From Corydoras sp. C115 (taxonomy: Eukaryota; Chordata; Actinopteri; Siluriformes; Callichthyidae), in contig JAFMOC010000032.1 in the NCBI GenBank assembly GCA_019802505.1, positions 1,455,001-1,519,000 on the forward strand: DNA of 64,000 bases, written 5' to 3'. Positions within the stretch are counted from its first letter, which is position 1, and every line of letters begins with the position of its first letter. Made by a program: the position numbers and the translations under genes. The notes beneath the pieces were generated by a model, which saw only the letters and a list, made by a program, of their open reading frames with translations, ran no database searches and had not been told where the DNA came from. Of the stretch, positions 38,969 to 51,900 are shown piece by piece.

Positions 38969-39799
38969 GCTTTAAGATGGAGATAGAGAGAGATTTATGA
39001 AAAACATGTGAAAGTCCTTTCTATCACAAGCATTAAACTTTATAACCCTATTTTTTTTATCAATGTTCAGTTAATATTCACTTAATTTGGTATAACACGT
39101 GAATTTTAATATAAATGTTGGAGGAGATTTAAATGTGTTTCTTGCTCTCTGCACTGATTTAGGCGAGTGCCATTTTAGCGTATAACTCTATTTTGATCTG
39201 TTAGTTTCAGACTTTAAATTAGATCTCGCAAGAGCAGGGAATAAACAAGGGTTTCTTTTTAAATCAAAAAATGTTTTCATAGTTGCTGAGAACTGCCAGT
39301 ATACCCTTCAGCGAGGCACTTAAACCCAAGTTGCAACATACACCATGTTATTACCCTCATCTGCAATCCTATTTTTGTGAGTGGCATAAAAATCAACAGA
39401 TCCGAACATCATGTTTCTCTGAGAGACATGTTGTTTTACTTGATTATCTGGAAGAAATATAATTACAAATTAAGATAAAGATTTTTCTGGAATTTATTAA
39501 AATACATTCTCCTTATGTTATTTATTATAGATTTACCTCGTCATATAAATGGGTTCATTTAAAATTACATAAAGTACTTAAACTTAACAGTGATGTATAA
39601 TATTTCATTAAAAGCTATGTATAACTATTTAAATTACTTTAGATGATTTTTGAGATTACAGATTTGCAGTTTTATTCTTTATTTGGTTGTTACTGTGTAT
39701 ATGCTACTTTTTTTAACTGGGTTAGTTTAAGGGAATTAAAGTTAATTTCGTTGATTAGTATTAGTAATATCAATATCTTTAATATCTTATGGCTATTCA

Positions 39800-40022
39800 C
39801 TGCACAGATACACCCATGACAATGATCAATGCATCGCTGGGCACACTCACACACATAATAACGACAATTTTAAGCACCTTTAATTTTTTTTTGGTGTTGG
39901 CTTTGTGGGAGGGGAGGAACCAGATCTCGGGAAATCCCACATGGAAACAGAGAGAACATGACAACTCCACACAGATCAATATTTGGACCTCAATCCCCAG
40001 TGAGAGGCATACATGCTCCATT
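39800..40022 (-). repeat. tRNA-derived SINE, reverse, diverged
   Basis: Reads gcatcgctgggcacactcac, tgtgggagg.gagga, agagaacatg.caactccacac and cagtgagaggc in reverse-SINE order. Confidence 0.75.
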
Positions 40023-40689
40023 AGCAAAATCAATTATATTACACTGGCACCTAAAACAAATTGTATATGTTTAATGTGTAACAATGATCAAATAAGTATG
40101 TCAAAAATGAAAGTATGAAAGCTTTACACACAGGACTAACACTGAGTTTGGTAATATTTGCGAAGAAGAGTCCAGTCAATAAAATATTTACTCACTACAG
40201 CTTGTGTGACTGTTTATGGATGCATCTGTTTGATTTACACACTGTTATACACATTCTTTCCTTTTTGAGTTCCTGTAGTTAACTCTGTTTTAGTGTCCTA
40301 ATTTAGGCCTTTTTAAGGAATCCTGCTCTTTAAAGAAAATAGTTTAGTGCTGTGGGAATTATTAAGGGTTTAATGACTTTGATATAGATTTAGACTTAGA
40401 TTTATGACTCTAATATGAAATTCACAAAGCTCTAGATTTGGTTGAATCATTTATGTACTTATTGGGCAGAGTTGCTTTAAGGTAGTTTTGCTAACTTGAT
40501 GTTCTGTATGTATTTTTAATGAACATTCATCAGCACACAAACATGCACCGCTAATGAAACTGGCCCCTGTGAACGAGTTGCTGAAGTGCTGATGAAAAAT
40601 ATTAAAGTTTCCAATCACGGCAAAACACCAAGGCTTTATAGAACATTAAAAATGCACTGATAATAACAATTTATTCATTTTCTAAATCG

Positions 40690-40838
40690 CCTGTGCTAAT
40701 GCAACAGACATGAGGAGAACATGCAAACTTCACACAGAAACCAGTATGCTCAGGAATCATACTAAGAACCTTGCCATGGGGTGACTGTTGATACTCCCAG
40801 CAATGAGAGGCTGACGTGCTAAGCACTATGCCACAGTA
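40690..40838 (-). repeat. SINE fragment, reverse
   Basis: Reads gaggagaacatgcaaac.tcacacag and ends gagaggctgacgtgctaagcac, matching the head region in reverse. Confidence 0.65.
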
Positions 40839-41667
40839 GTTGTAGTAGTAGCAGTGGTATAAGTACTAGTAATTTTAAACCTGTCAAAGTGTCTCCCTGC
40901 CTTTCGCATATTGAGGGCGGAAATAGCATGCAGCACACCCTATGAGCCCAATTAGGAAATGCAGCATTACAAAAAATTATAATGCAGTACAAAGTAATCT
41001 GACAACTTCATTAACAATAGGCCATGTAAACATAAATAAAAAATCAACACCATCAATATAATGACAGGATCAAACCTCAAAATCATTAACCATGTGGCTT
41101 CCATCATGACAGACTGTATTTGACATCCTGACAGTTTTCATAATTTCCAAGTCAAAAATAGGATACAGTGATGGTTGACAAATCTTATTATGTTGAGTTA
41201 TTACACAAACAGCGTTGTTTACTAGAATTGTTTATTTCCTCGTTGCATACTCAAGGCCCCTTGGCCATCTGGAAGACACATTGGGAATGGTGTAAAGGTT
41301 TATGAGCTGAGTTTTATATAGACTGTATGTGTGATATGATGAGTAGCTGTCAGTGACATTTTTTGCTTTCGGCTGCCCTTGAGTTTCCTGACATCGGAAA
41401 AAAAAAAAAAAAATCTTGGTTTCCTTTAATAAAGTTTCCCAGTCTTGTTAAAGCATACACCTGCTTTGAGATTTGGCATTACCAGATATGAATTTAACTA
41501 AAAAATTAAATAAGACAGAGTGTGTTAGAGCTGAAAGTGAATGCAGCAGGTCATCACAGTTGTGATGTTACTTCCAACAACATATGAGATTGAGTGCTCT
41601 CTAGCTTTTTTAAACAATGGTTCAACAAGAGAGGTTTTCGCTGACTTGTATTACATTTAGTAAAAAG

Positions 41668-41950
41668 TTGGCAAGGTGGTGTAGTGGTTAGTATGTCCGA
41701 CTCTCAGCACTGGGGATCCAGGTCCTAATCCAAATCTGGATGGAGTTTCCATGTTCTCCCCATGTGTGCATAGGTTACCTTCATGTTCTCTGGTTTCCTC
41801 CCACAGTCCAAAAAAATGTATTCAAGTTAAAATGAATGCTCTAAATTGCCCCTATATAGTGTGTGTGTGTGCACCCACAACATTCTCCCTTGGATGGGCA
41901 TGGAAATTCCTCCTGTAACCCATAATGTATTAAGCCGAAGATAAATAAAT
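41668..41950 (+). repeat. tRNA-derived SINE
   Basis: Head ggtggtgtagtggttag, then gttctccccatgtg, cctcccacagtccaaa, gctctaaattgcccctatat and a shortened 3' part with ggatgggcatgg. Confidence 0.88.
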
Positions 41951-42439
41951 TAATTAAAAAGGTAGCACTTTTATATGGACGTGAAAAGGATGTGCTTTTA
42001 TTATTTGTATTAAGAATACTTTTTACCCAATCAGATAAGGTCAAAACTGACTTCTAAAATGTACAACCTTGTCTAGTTTAAATCTTGCATGTGGTTACTG
42101 GGTATAACACTCTCCTAACAGAGCCTGGAGTAGTGTATCATTGATTTGTTATAGATTTTGTAGTATATTATTAACAACTGTGTTTTTAAGGCTCATACAC
42201 CTCCTGCACTTCTGATGACAGGGTTATGTTCTGGGGTTTGGGATTGACCAGCCAGTGAAGCACTGGAGTGTCAATGAAATTCTCTGTATAGGTTTACAGA
42301 TCATAATGTATTACCTGCTGACAGCTAAGGCAGTGCTGCCATAACCAATTTTCCAATAAAAGAGTGCCAGATTTTGGTCGGGTGAGAATCCAGCAAAAAC
42401 ACATTTACAGCACTTTAAGAAAAATGTAAAAAATAATTT

Positions 42440-42750
42440 AGGTGAAGTGGTACAGTGGGTAGTGCTGTCACATCACACAAAAAAGTTACTGGAATCTATT
42501 CCCAGCATAGGTGGCCCAGGTGTTTTTTCTGTGGCCTTTGCATGTCCTCTGCTCTTCATGACTTTCTTCCCATAGTCTTCACAGAAAAAATTGGAGATTT
42601 TAGGAGTAAATGTTGTATGTTTGCCGTGTAATTGTCTGGAAGCTGACAGTTGTGTCTGAACTTTTTGAGTGACAGGGAAAAGCTCCAGCACCTGGATGGG
42701 CATGGGGAACGCTCTGCAACCTTATTAGAGGATTAAGTAGAAGATATGAT
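42440..42750 (+). repeat. SINE-like repeat, strongly diverged
   Basis: Head gtggtacagtgggtag and tail ggatgggcatggggaac..attagaggattaag are clear. The middle is substituted. Confidence 0.6.
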
Positions 42751-43051
42751 AATATAAGCATGTACACTGCTTAACACCTAGTTGTGATATTACTCTGCTG
42801 TGAGTGCAAAATAAGAGTTTTATGTTTGCTGCTTTTTATTTTTACATTTGCTGCTTTTTTGGCCACCACACATACATTTGTTGTCTTTCTGTCAGATGTT
42901 TAAAAAGCGTTTAATTGCACCACTGATGAAACACCTGATGCCACTGGTTTAATCTGTTGGTCACGCTATTAAAATGACTAATGGGATGTGTGTGGGTTTG
43001 TTTTGTTGAAATGTAAACTCGCAGAAATACTATTCGTCATATTATTTATTT

Positions 43052-43396
43052 TCATTCATTGATTATCTTTCGCTTTATCCTCTATTAGGGTCGCAGTGAG
43101 GTTCCCCATGTCCATCCAAGGGAGAACATCTCGGGCGCTGGGCAGATAGACCCAGGACAGGGCGCCAATCTATCGCTGGGCACACACTCACTCACACAAA
43201 CACACTCTATATGGGGCAATTTGGAGAACTCAATTGACTTGATCCATGTTTTTGGACTGTGGGAGGAAACCGGAGAACCCGGAGGAAACCCACGCGGGCA
43301 CGGGGAGAACATGGAAACTCCACCCAGATGGGGATTCCCTAGGAATCCCTAGTGCTGAGAGGCGAACGTGCTAACCACTAAGCAACCGTGCCGCCC
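43052..43396 (-). repeat. tRNA-derived SINE, full length
   Basis: Most complete copy. Reverse complement starts GGCGGCACGGTTGCTTAGTG and ends in GACCCTAATAGAGGATAAAG followed by a short AATGAATG-type tail. Very similar to 32367-32680. Confidence 0.94.
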
Positions 43397-43593
43397 TAGT
43401 CGTATTATAATCCATTAAATTTTCTTATAATAAATTTTAAGTTCAGTGGTTATACATACAATAAAAATTCTTATTTTAAACTGTTATAAAAAAATTGGCA
43501 TAATTTTTATTATATAATTATAATAAATAATAAAAAAAAATCTTTATTTATATTGTCCCCAGACAACTATTTTGAATAAATCTGTTCTGATAA

Positions 43594-43712
43594 AGGGCAG
43601 CACGGTGGCTTAGTGGTGAAATACAGCCTCTTCTCACCGCTGGGAATCCAGGTTAGAATCGTGATCTGGGTGAAGTTTCCATTGTGTCTCTGTGTCCGCG
43701 TGGGTTTCCCTG
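43594..43712 (+). repeat. tRNA-derived SINE, 5' fragment
   Basis: Head gggcagcacggtggcttagt and body up to gtgggtttccctgg. 5' fragments are less usual than 3' ones for retroposons, so this one was probably broken after insertion. Confidence 0.85.
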
Positions 43713-43985
43713 GTTCAAAGAAATAATTAGAGTATTAAGAGCTTAAAATTGTATATAGTAGAGGGCCTTTTTTTTTAAAAAGTTTGCACCACTGAATCTG
43801 CCTCCATTAGCTCCATCCAAAGTGGATTTTGATTGCTTTACTATGTAAAATTTCTCAGGTCTTATAGAATGAATACTGAAATAACCTAACCCAGTTAACA
43901 GTTTGACGTAATAAGGGTCCTTTTTAACTAATTAAGAACTTTTGACTATGACCCTACTCTTAAACAAGCCCTGTTCTTAGATGAA

Positions 43986-44288
43986 CTAAGCAACTTCAAA
44001 CACTGAGTCCAGCAGAATGCAATCCATGATGATCTCAGTTCTCCATGTCATCAGCTCACAGCTGGGTCTCATGGGCCAACAGGGAGCAGTGAAAGGGACG
44101 CCACAGTCCACAGGGTCACACTTTTCACAGATCTTCTCCAGCAGGGAGACATCCGCATCACACAGAGTGCAAGACTCCTCTCTCACGCAAGCGCCAACAT
44201 ATAAACTAAAACGTTGCTCTGACTCCAAATCCTGGCCTGGGGCCTGACCGTGGCTCAGCTGAACAGAGATATCACGCCTCAACCAACA
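43986..44288 (-). other. Cysteine-rich open frame without ATG, unassigned
   Basis: About 100 codons, opening after a TAG near 44290 and closed by TAG at 43986-43988. The translation has ten cysteines in the span from CVREESCTLCDADVSL through CEKCDPVDC, CW, SCELMTW and MDCILLDS. Composition is unlike the AT-driven noise frames around it. There is no ATG before an internal Met, so it would have to be a terminal exon or a gene relic. Possible acceptors (ccccag, ggccag) have poor pyrimidine tracts. I do not recognise the family. Confidence 0.3.
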
Positions 44289-44386
44289 CTACTTACATGC
44301 ACCTATATTCAGATTTGCTTGCAATGTTTACATACCAAATGTCTATAATAAGGCCACTTGCAAATATCATGGTTCTATATGCGGTA

Positions 44387-44600
44387 GGGTTAGTGTTAGT
44401 GGTTAGAACCTTCGCCTTACAGTGCTGGGGAGCCAAGTTCAAATCCCAATGTGGGTGGAGTTTACATTTTCTCCCCATGTCTGGGTGGGTCTCCTCCGTG
44501 TTCTTCAGCTTTCTCCCACAGACCAAAAAACATGGATCATTGGATGCTCTAAATTGCCTCTATATACTGTGTGTATATCTTTGTGAATGAGTGGGTGAAA
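44387..44600 (+). repeat. tRNA-derived SINE, 5' two-thirds
   Basis: Reads agtggttagaaccttcgcc, B-box-like gttcaaatccc, ctttctcccacag, gctctaaattgcctctatat. Confidence 0.85.
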
Positions 44601-45339
44601 AATTTCTTAGTATATTAGTATCTGATTTCCCTAACCCCTGAAACAATCACGCAACATGAATGAATAGTTTAAAACCATTTCAGAAGTGAGCCATTTCCAG
44701 CTGCGAGAAATGAACATTACTTCTTTCCGTAGAAAAGATTATAAACATTTAAAACTGTAATAATATATACATTTAGTATCCCAATTCTCAATAAAGTTTT
44801 TAAAATGCAAAGCAAACTCTTCTGTCTCTTCTCCCTAAAGGCATTCTTTTTTCTGTAGGCCGCTGGATGGATTTCAAAGCCATGCCATAATTTTAATCTC
44901 TTTATTTCAGGTTTGCTGAAGCTTTTTAGAAGATAGACTGATTTCACCACAGAGACAGGGCAGATAAAACTGGGTTTTAGTTCTGAGAGATATGCAAATG
45001 ATGAGGGAGCGGAAAAAAAAGCCCAGGATTTGTACTCCCAATTAATGCTAATGCAACCACAGGAAACGCACTGTTCAGTGAACTTGGGCATTTACTTAAT
45101 TGCAGTACACTGCATCAGATTTGCATCTGAGGCTTTGGCTTAGTTATTAGTAATTTGGTAGTTGGGGAGTATTATGCAGGTATGGTCTCAATTTAAATAT
45201 CACTTAGTGAACACCATTATACACATAAAAATGTTTGTACAATATAGTTCTTGCACATATAAAGACATTTTAGAAAAACATTCAACAACATGAAATAAAA
45301 TAAAACCATTTGTAAAGTTCCACTTTTTGTACAATTACA

Positions 45340-45475
45340 GTAAGCCCTTAACCCTCATTGCTCTAGGGATGCTGTATGGTGAATCATGTGTTTTGACCCC
45401 CAACCACCACGTTGGGGGTACTTGGAAGTCGCTTTGGATAAAAATGTCTCTAAAATTACATTATGCAGTATGTTT
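45340..45475 (+). repeat. Dispersed repeat (ctttggataaaa.. family), copy 2
   Basis: Matches 9195-9330 in order: taaccctcattgc, gatgctgtat, tcatgtgtttt, tcgctttggataaaa, taaaattacatt. Confidence 0.6.
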
Positions 45476-46279
45476 GTATCTTTAAATATTTTGTTAGCCC
45501 TCTTTATTCTTCATTCTCTTGATGACATTTTATGTTTATTTTATTTCGTGAAGCAAGATTATATAATCCATTTAGTAGAAGTCCTTTTGTAGAATTGGGG
45601 TTCCAGTTATGTTTATTCTCCAACACAAACATCCCAAATGAATTCAGTTAGAGGCATACCATCAAATTACCATCTAACCATCTTACTAATAAAGTATCCA
45701 GAAATGTTGCTTTAATTACTGATCAGATTATGAACTTGTGGGACACAGAGTAAATTGTAACATATAATTGTTACATATAATATAAAATTTCGTTTTGGAT
45801 TTATTGGTTGCTTGATATGGTTTGAATGCCAGAGATTGTGAAAATCAAGGTCGTTCCGTAAAGCATTATTTATGACAACAAATAACTTTAAGGTAGCCCT
45901 ATATAGCCAAAAAAATATATTTTATAGACCTGAAATAACATTTGTGTGTACCACATCAAAGCTTTTATAAAGTGATGGGTGATCCATTCTTCCTTCCACA
46001 GACCTTGAAACACCTAGTTGCCAAAAGTACTGCCATTACAGAGGTAGTCATATTTTATGATGATTACACTACCTTGTACATTTTATAACCACTCTGCTGT
46101 TAATTACCCTCAGTGATTGTGGAAGACAGATTGCTGTATTTATTTTTTTTCTGAATGAAGTGAAATGATGGCTTAGTTAGAACACTGGTCCATTCATCTT
46201 TGAGTTCTTATTGTGTTCCTGTCTACCCTGCAGCTGATTCGTGACCTGTGCAGGATGTTATCATTTTGAAATGGGATAG

Positions 46280-46625
46280 GGGTGGCACAGTGGCATAGTG
46301 GTCATAGTCATAGGTCATAGTGGTGGCACAGTGGCATAGTGGTCAACACCTTTGCCTTTCCATGCAGGGGATCTAGGTTCAAATTGTAATATGGGTGGAG
46401 TTTTGCATGTTCTCCCTGTCCCCACCCCCGTGTTCACTGGTTTCCTCCCAGAGACAAAAAAACATGGATTCAAAGTAAATTGGCTGCTCATTATTGCCTT
46501 TAATTAATTTGCCCTTTATATAGTGTGTGTCTGTGAGCGAGCATGTGCCAAGCGATAGATTGGTGCCCTGTCCTGGATGGGCATGGGGAACACCCCCCCC
46601 CCCCCCCCACACACACACACACCCA
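46280..46625 (+). repeat. tRNA-derived SINE with duplicated head
   Basis: The 23-nt head ggtggcacagtggcatagtg.. occurs twice (46282-46304 and 46323-46345), followed by a nearly complete body. It ends in a run of about 20 C followed by (AC)n. Confidence 0.85.
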
Positions 46626-47472
46626 TCCTAGCATAGTATTAATTAGTCAAGATAATAAAATGAGAACTGAGATATGATTTAACTAGAAATGAATAATTAT
46701 ATCTCTGATCTTTGGTTGGGACAGTGGCATAGGGGATTGCATGTTTCACTGCTGGTGATGAAAGGCCTTAATTGTGGGGAAGTAGGACAAAGGTCTGTAA
46801 GTGGGTTTACTTTAAGAGCTTTTTTTATATATAAGAAGCCATGCCAGGAGCTGAAACCAGCAAAACAATATCACCCCAGGTGTGAAGTTGTATGTGAACA
46901 GGTTTGTATGTGTTTTTTTCTCTGCAGTAAATCAAAAACCAGTCCAGGATGTGTTTAAACCTTTTAAAATGAGTGCTGGAAAAGGTTTCACCAACCCATG
47001 TGACCAAAATCAATTTAAGCAGAATAAATTAATGTTTGTCTATTTTTTAAAAGACAAAAAAAAAAAAAAAAACCACATGTTATGTTTTTGCATATAATGT
47101 TACTGTGTTGCCATGGTGAGAAGTGCATTTTTAGAAGAGTGTGATGGCAGAGCTGCAATCAAACACAGGTTTGTGAATGAGAGGCAGAGGCAGAGGCAGG
47201 GCAGCAGGAGGGGTAATTGAGCTCACCTGGAACATGCAGTGTGCTAATTAGTAATGCTTGCGCATGGATTTCATATGGATAAAAGAAAGCAAGCCTTAAC
47301 TTTTGCCAGAGAGTTGGTAACTCACACAAAAAGTGTTTTTTAATGCTGCAGTTCAACCAATCATCCTACAAGTTAATTTTAAAGCCATGATTTGGTTTTA
47401 AAACAGCTTGTCACTAGTTCTCCTAGTTCTGTGTTTTCACTTCAGTGAAACATACCTGTACACAAGTACAAG

Positions 47473-47650
47473 ATGAGCTTCATTCCATCACCTGCTTTGC
47501 CTTTCTTTACCAAATCTACATCGGATAGCTGCTCTGCCACAGACAGGACGATATTTCAAAGTCAACATTTGTGATTTTGGGGAGAGCCATACAACAAATC
47601 ATCTGAGTTGGAGAAGATCAGAGTCAGAGATGTGCAGCGACAACTTGAAG
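47473..47650 (+). other. Exon-like block, unassigned
   Basis: ATG at 47473 opens a 33-codon frame of non-AT-driven composition (MSFIPSPALPFFTKSTS.., stop ending 47574). The block ends at a consensus donor, ..CTTGAAG|GTAATG at 47651. No family recognised. Could be a lncRNA exon or chance. Confidence 0.2.
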
Positions 47651-47697
47651 GTAATGTAACCTGCGATAATATTTAATTCAGTGTGAATGTACATAGG

Positions 47698-47832
47698 TTT
47701 GGTGCCCTGTCCTGGGTTTATCTGCCCAGTGCCCGAAACGTTCTCCCCTGGATGGGCATGGGGAACCACCCCCCCCCACGACCCTAATATATAGGATAAA
47801 GCGGAAGATGATGGCTGGATGTAGATGGGTGA
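47698..47832 (+). repeat. tRNA-derived SINE, 3' half
   Basis: Reads ggtgccctgtcctggg, ctgcccagtgcccgaaac, ctggatgggcatggggaac, gaccctaa, ggataaagcggaagatgatgg. A good copy of the family 3' end. Confidence 0.9.
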
Positions 47833-48479
47833 TTTTAGATGCTTGACCTATGTAGTCAGACTCACATGGTTGCAAACAACCCATTTTCTATACAGTTGGT
47901 TCAAATCCCATACACTCAAAATAGACCCTGTAATCTATTGTAGTTCCCATTAAGAGGAAACAAATACAACCAAAATTAGTAAACTACATACCATGATGTA
48001 CGTGAAATTGATTGCATTAAATATAATGCTAAATGGGATGTCTCTTTTTGATGCCAGACAGATTTCAATGTGTTCCTGAGCTCATCAGTAAGCATATTAA
48101 TGGGGAATAGCACAATACCTTTTTCTGAACAATGGCATTTGAGGTGCACTTTATATTTCCGATGACTACATCAAAATATAAACATGCCTTACAGTCAGGT
48201 CTTATACGATTCAAGTTCTACAGGTGGAATTACTTTAAGATCCCACTATTACAATTATCATTAAATTACTGTGGCCAGAACATCCTATTGCTTCAACTCG
48301 TCTGTTGGAGTGAATGCTTTGTACTGATGTGTAGTGTAAGAAGCTTGAGGCTGATGTATTTATTGCATGATAACAAGGCAAAGTGGTGTCAGCCCTGACA
48401 GGAAGATAATACAAACAACTTTGTGATAAATGTAGCGGTGTGTGGCATATTTAGACATTTTCACATCGTCGTAATGGTT

Positions 48480-48760
48480 GCGTGGTAATGGATGCATGCA
48501 TGCAGATGTCCAGCTGCTACACACCAACACACAGTTCCGCATCCTCTTGCCCTGTGCATGACACGGTGTAGAAATCCCCCCTGATTGCAACCATGAACAC
48601 AAGTTCATTCAGTGTGATCCCCCAGGAAAGGATCTCTGCACCTCCTCTTCTCTCGAGTCCGGATGCCCGGCCATTCTGTTCTCACGCTGGCTGTGTGTTA
48701 ACTGCAGAGGGAGCGTCGTCTGTGGACCTCCTTTCTCCTTATAAAATTTTATTTTACTAT
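48480..48760. other. GC-richer non-repetitive block, unassigned
   Basis: Stands out from AT-rich flanks, with several CpGs. Carries open frames on both strands: + ATG at 48593, and a minus-strand frame MAGHPDSREEEVQRSFPGG after an ..acacag acceptor-like site. Neither matches a family I know. It may be a regulatory element or a noncoding exon. Confidence 0.25.
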
Positions 48761-48999
48761 TTGAATGTTTTAACATGGTGATATCCTGATGTCCTGTATT
48801 TAAATACAACACAATCCTTATAATCAGACATACTGATATGAACACAGGACATCTAGTGACATCACAGGTTTAAATCGCAATGATGGCAAAACCGGTCCAG
48901 GGTGTTTGAATTGAGCAGCAGGTGAAAAATAAAACCTGTTGATTCTGTGTATGATTGTTGCTTTATTTTGTTGTTTTATTAATCAATGGCTTGGATTGC

Positions 49000-51900
49000 T
49001 GTAAATCTGCTTCATGACCATTTTCGTTAGTAAACAAAAAAGTTGTATATGAACACAATGGAATTAAAAGTGATTAGCTGCAATTTTGTTCAGTTTATTT
49101 GTCAAAAAATCTGTAAACAGCATTGTTTCCATTTTAGTTATGAATGTTCCAAATACTGTATGAAATTAAGGTTACACTGTAGTTCTGACTATAACAACTA
49201 TAAGCATAATTTTTCTAATACATTTAATTAATATCTTCAGAGAATATAGGATTCAGTTAACCCTTGTCCACTTTTTTTTTCGTGGTTATTGCTGGCACTA
49301 CAGATTCCTGTACTGTGTTTTGAGCTTATCTTAAAGGCCTTAAGGCCATGAAATGAATTAGTGTTGATTTTAAGAAAACTGATTTGATTTGGGGGTACAT
49401 TGTTTTGGCTGGTCGCCTGCCAGCAGGAGGCTGCACTATTGATTCACACTCATCCATTTCTTGTGAGATGGATTTTAGTGCACTAGCTAGCTTCACCTCT
49501 TCAACTCTATGTTGTGAACAAGATACCAGTTTTAGTTCGTGTCCTGTCTGGTTTTGTGAGTTAGCAGTCAATAGTTCAGAAAAGTTTTATACACTATTTT
49601 TTTATGACATATTTCTTATATGTATGAAGCATTATCACTTAAAGTTTTTAAATAAGTTCATGCTTCACATGGTAACTGCGTTACAGCCAATTATTTTTAA
49701 ACTTGTTGCTAAAAAGTGTTCCGATACAAACTGGCTCCGAATGTCGTGGCAATAATACCTTAAGGTTTTAACAATGCACATATGAAAAACATAAAGGTGT
49801 CAAACTGACCTTGTATCAAGCAATAAGTAAGCTGTACGTCACTGATTTTCACAAAGAGGTCCTGTTTTAGCACTATTCAGTGGAAGACAACTCTTTTAAT
49901 GTTTGGGCAGGTTAATGTTCTTCGTCATCAGGCACTCATGTAGCCAACCTTATGTAATGGTTTATTCCTCTAATCTACCCAAATAAATGTAGCTCCAAAG
50001 ACTTGAGTTACGGAACATGCCAATAATGCCTTCCTGGTTGGTTAATGTTAATATGCCAGTAATTTCCCAAATGTGAAAGTGCAGGTGCACAGACATCTCA
50101 TTTACATACTTAATCAAGTTAATGCTTATTAAATCATTACAGTTCATGTCTGTGCAAAGAAAATAAATTGCCCTCATAAAAGTAATGCATGTTTCCCCTA
50201 GTGATGCAAATGCTGTTTCAACAAAGATGACATCTCTATTCCAGAAGGTGCTTCTCCATCACTGTGTTTAGATCGAACCGAATTACAGCTGCTTGCTGTT
50301 AGTTTAGAAATATCATTCCTTTAATGCCGTTAAATTACATTTTAGGTGGTGGTAATATCACTAACATTATTAAAAATTATGTAATGTAACATTATTAAAC
50401 CAGTGGCAACCCAATGGGTCCTGGGCAGGATTCTCAGGTAAAGTGGGAGCTTTTCATTGCTTTATTTTTTACTTTTCTGCATGTGTTTTTGCAAAGTCTA
50501 AAAATTTGCCAGTAGACTTGTAGACAATAACTTGCTCCTAAAGTGTGTGTGTGTGTGTGTCCCTCTAACACTCCACAGGAGAATGACACTTCATATGAAG
50601 TCACACTCTGTGTTTGTACATGGTGCTTGCAATTAAGTGGAAGAGTATCAACTGAGGAGTAAACTTTGCTTTTAGGCATGATCACTGATACTGTGTGTGT
50701 TGATTTCTCTCTCATTTGTAAATCGCTTTAGATGAAAACATCTGCAAAATGACCAATGTAAATGTGAACTTGTAGAATTATAAATGAGTCCATTTAAAAT
50801 AAAAATAATTCAAGCTCCTTTGCAAAACAAACTAGTTTAGTTCTACATATTTCTATTTAACTAAACTTGTTTACTGGGCTCAAGGTCATTGTCCTGTGCA
50901 GGCCCCTGATATTCTGTCACAACAGACTTAATAAATCATGTCTTTATGGTGCCCTTGTGTAAAAGAATGGGAACGTTCATGTATTGCACAATAAATAATG
51001 TTAATATGACGTTTTTAACGCAGAATTGCAAAACACATGCTTGGACTTAACACGCACACACGCTCACCTTTCTTACACCAAATAGGGACAAACTGCTGCT
51101 AAGTATATTGTTTATACATTTATATCATGAACATATCTGCACCTTACTGCTCACACCACTAGTGGGCTGTCTACACTGCTCTGCTCTGTTTATTGCAAAT
51201 TGTCTATTGTTTTGTAAAACTTATTACATATGTTTCAGCAAACATGCACTTAATGATGTATAATATAGATGTTCTTTGTAGCAACTTGATCCTAGTGAAG
51301 TGTTGTTTCATTTCACTGTGTACTATACATACTGTATCTGGTTGAAATGACAATAAAATTACATTTTTATTTTACCATGGATTCATAAAGTGTGTGCCTC
51401 CAGTCAGGTACATTTTGTAAACACAATCTCATTTGGGTGGAGGGGGAGTCGAGCAAATTTTGCATTTCTTATTTACCTCAACAAGCCATTTTTAGTTTTG
51501 TTGCGTTCTAATGCATTTTAAACTGCACATTAAGTATGAATGCAAATTTAGTTTGAAAATGTGCAAATCTCTTTATTTCAGGTCTCAGGGTTTGTCCATA
51601 TGGTTTACATTTCCAGATCAGACACAGAGATGAACGCGGAGGGAAAAGTTTACTTTAGCTGCTCCATGTGTTAGCTGCTTGAACCACAGCGCCGTAATTC
51701 CACCATAAGACTTTAACCACCTGTTATGCAACAGGGGTGTACTTGGACTGCCTGTGGAGTGTGATGCTAATTATTCACGATTGAGAAAATTGACTAGATT
51801 TGTTAGAAATGCACACTAATGATGCATGTTTGCAATTTCACCAATAGCTCATAAATTCAGACGAGTGAACAATCTTCTTCCAAGCAGAAAGAACAATCAT

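Noticed and set aside
44717..45091. 124-codon minus-strand frame
   Set aside because: Composition follows local AT bias. No domain, signal peptide or splice context.
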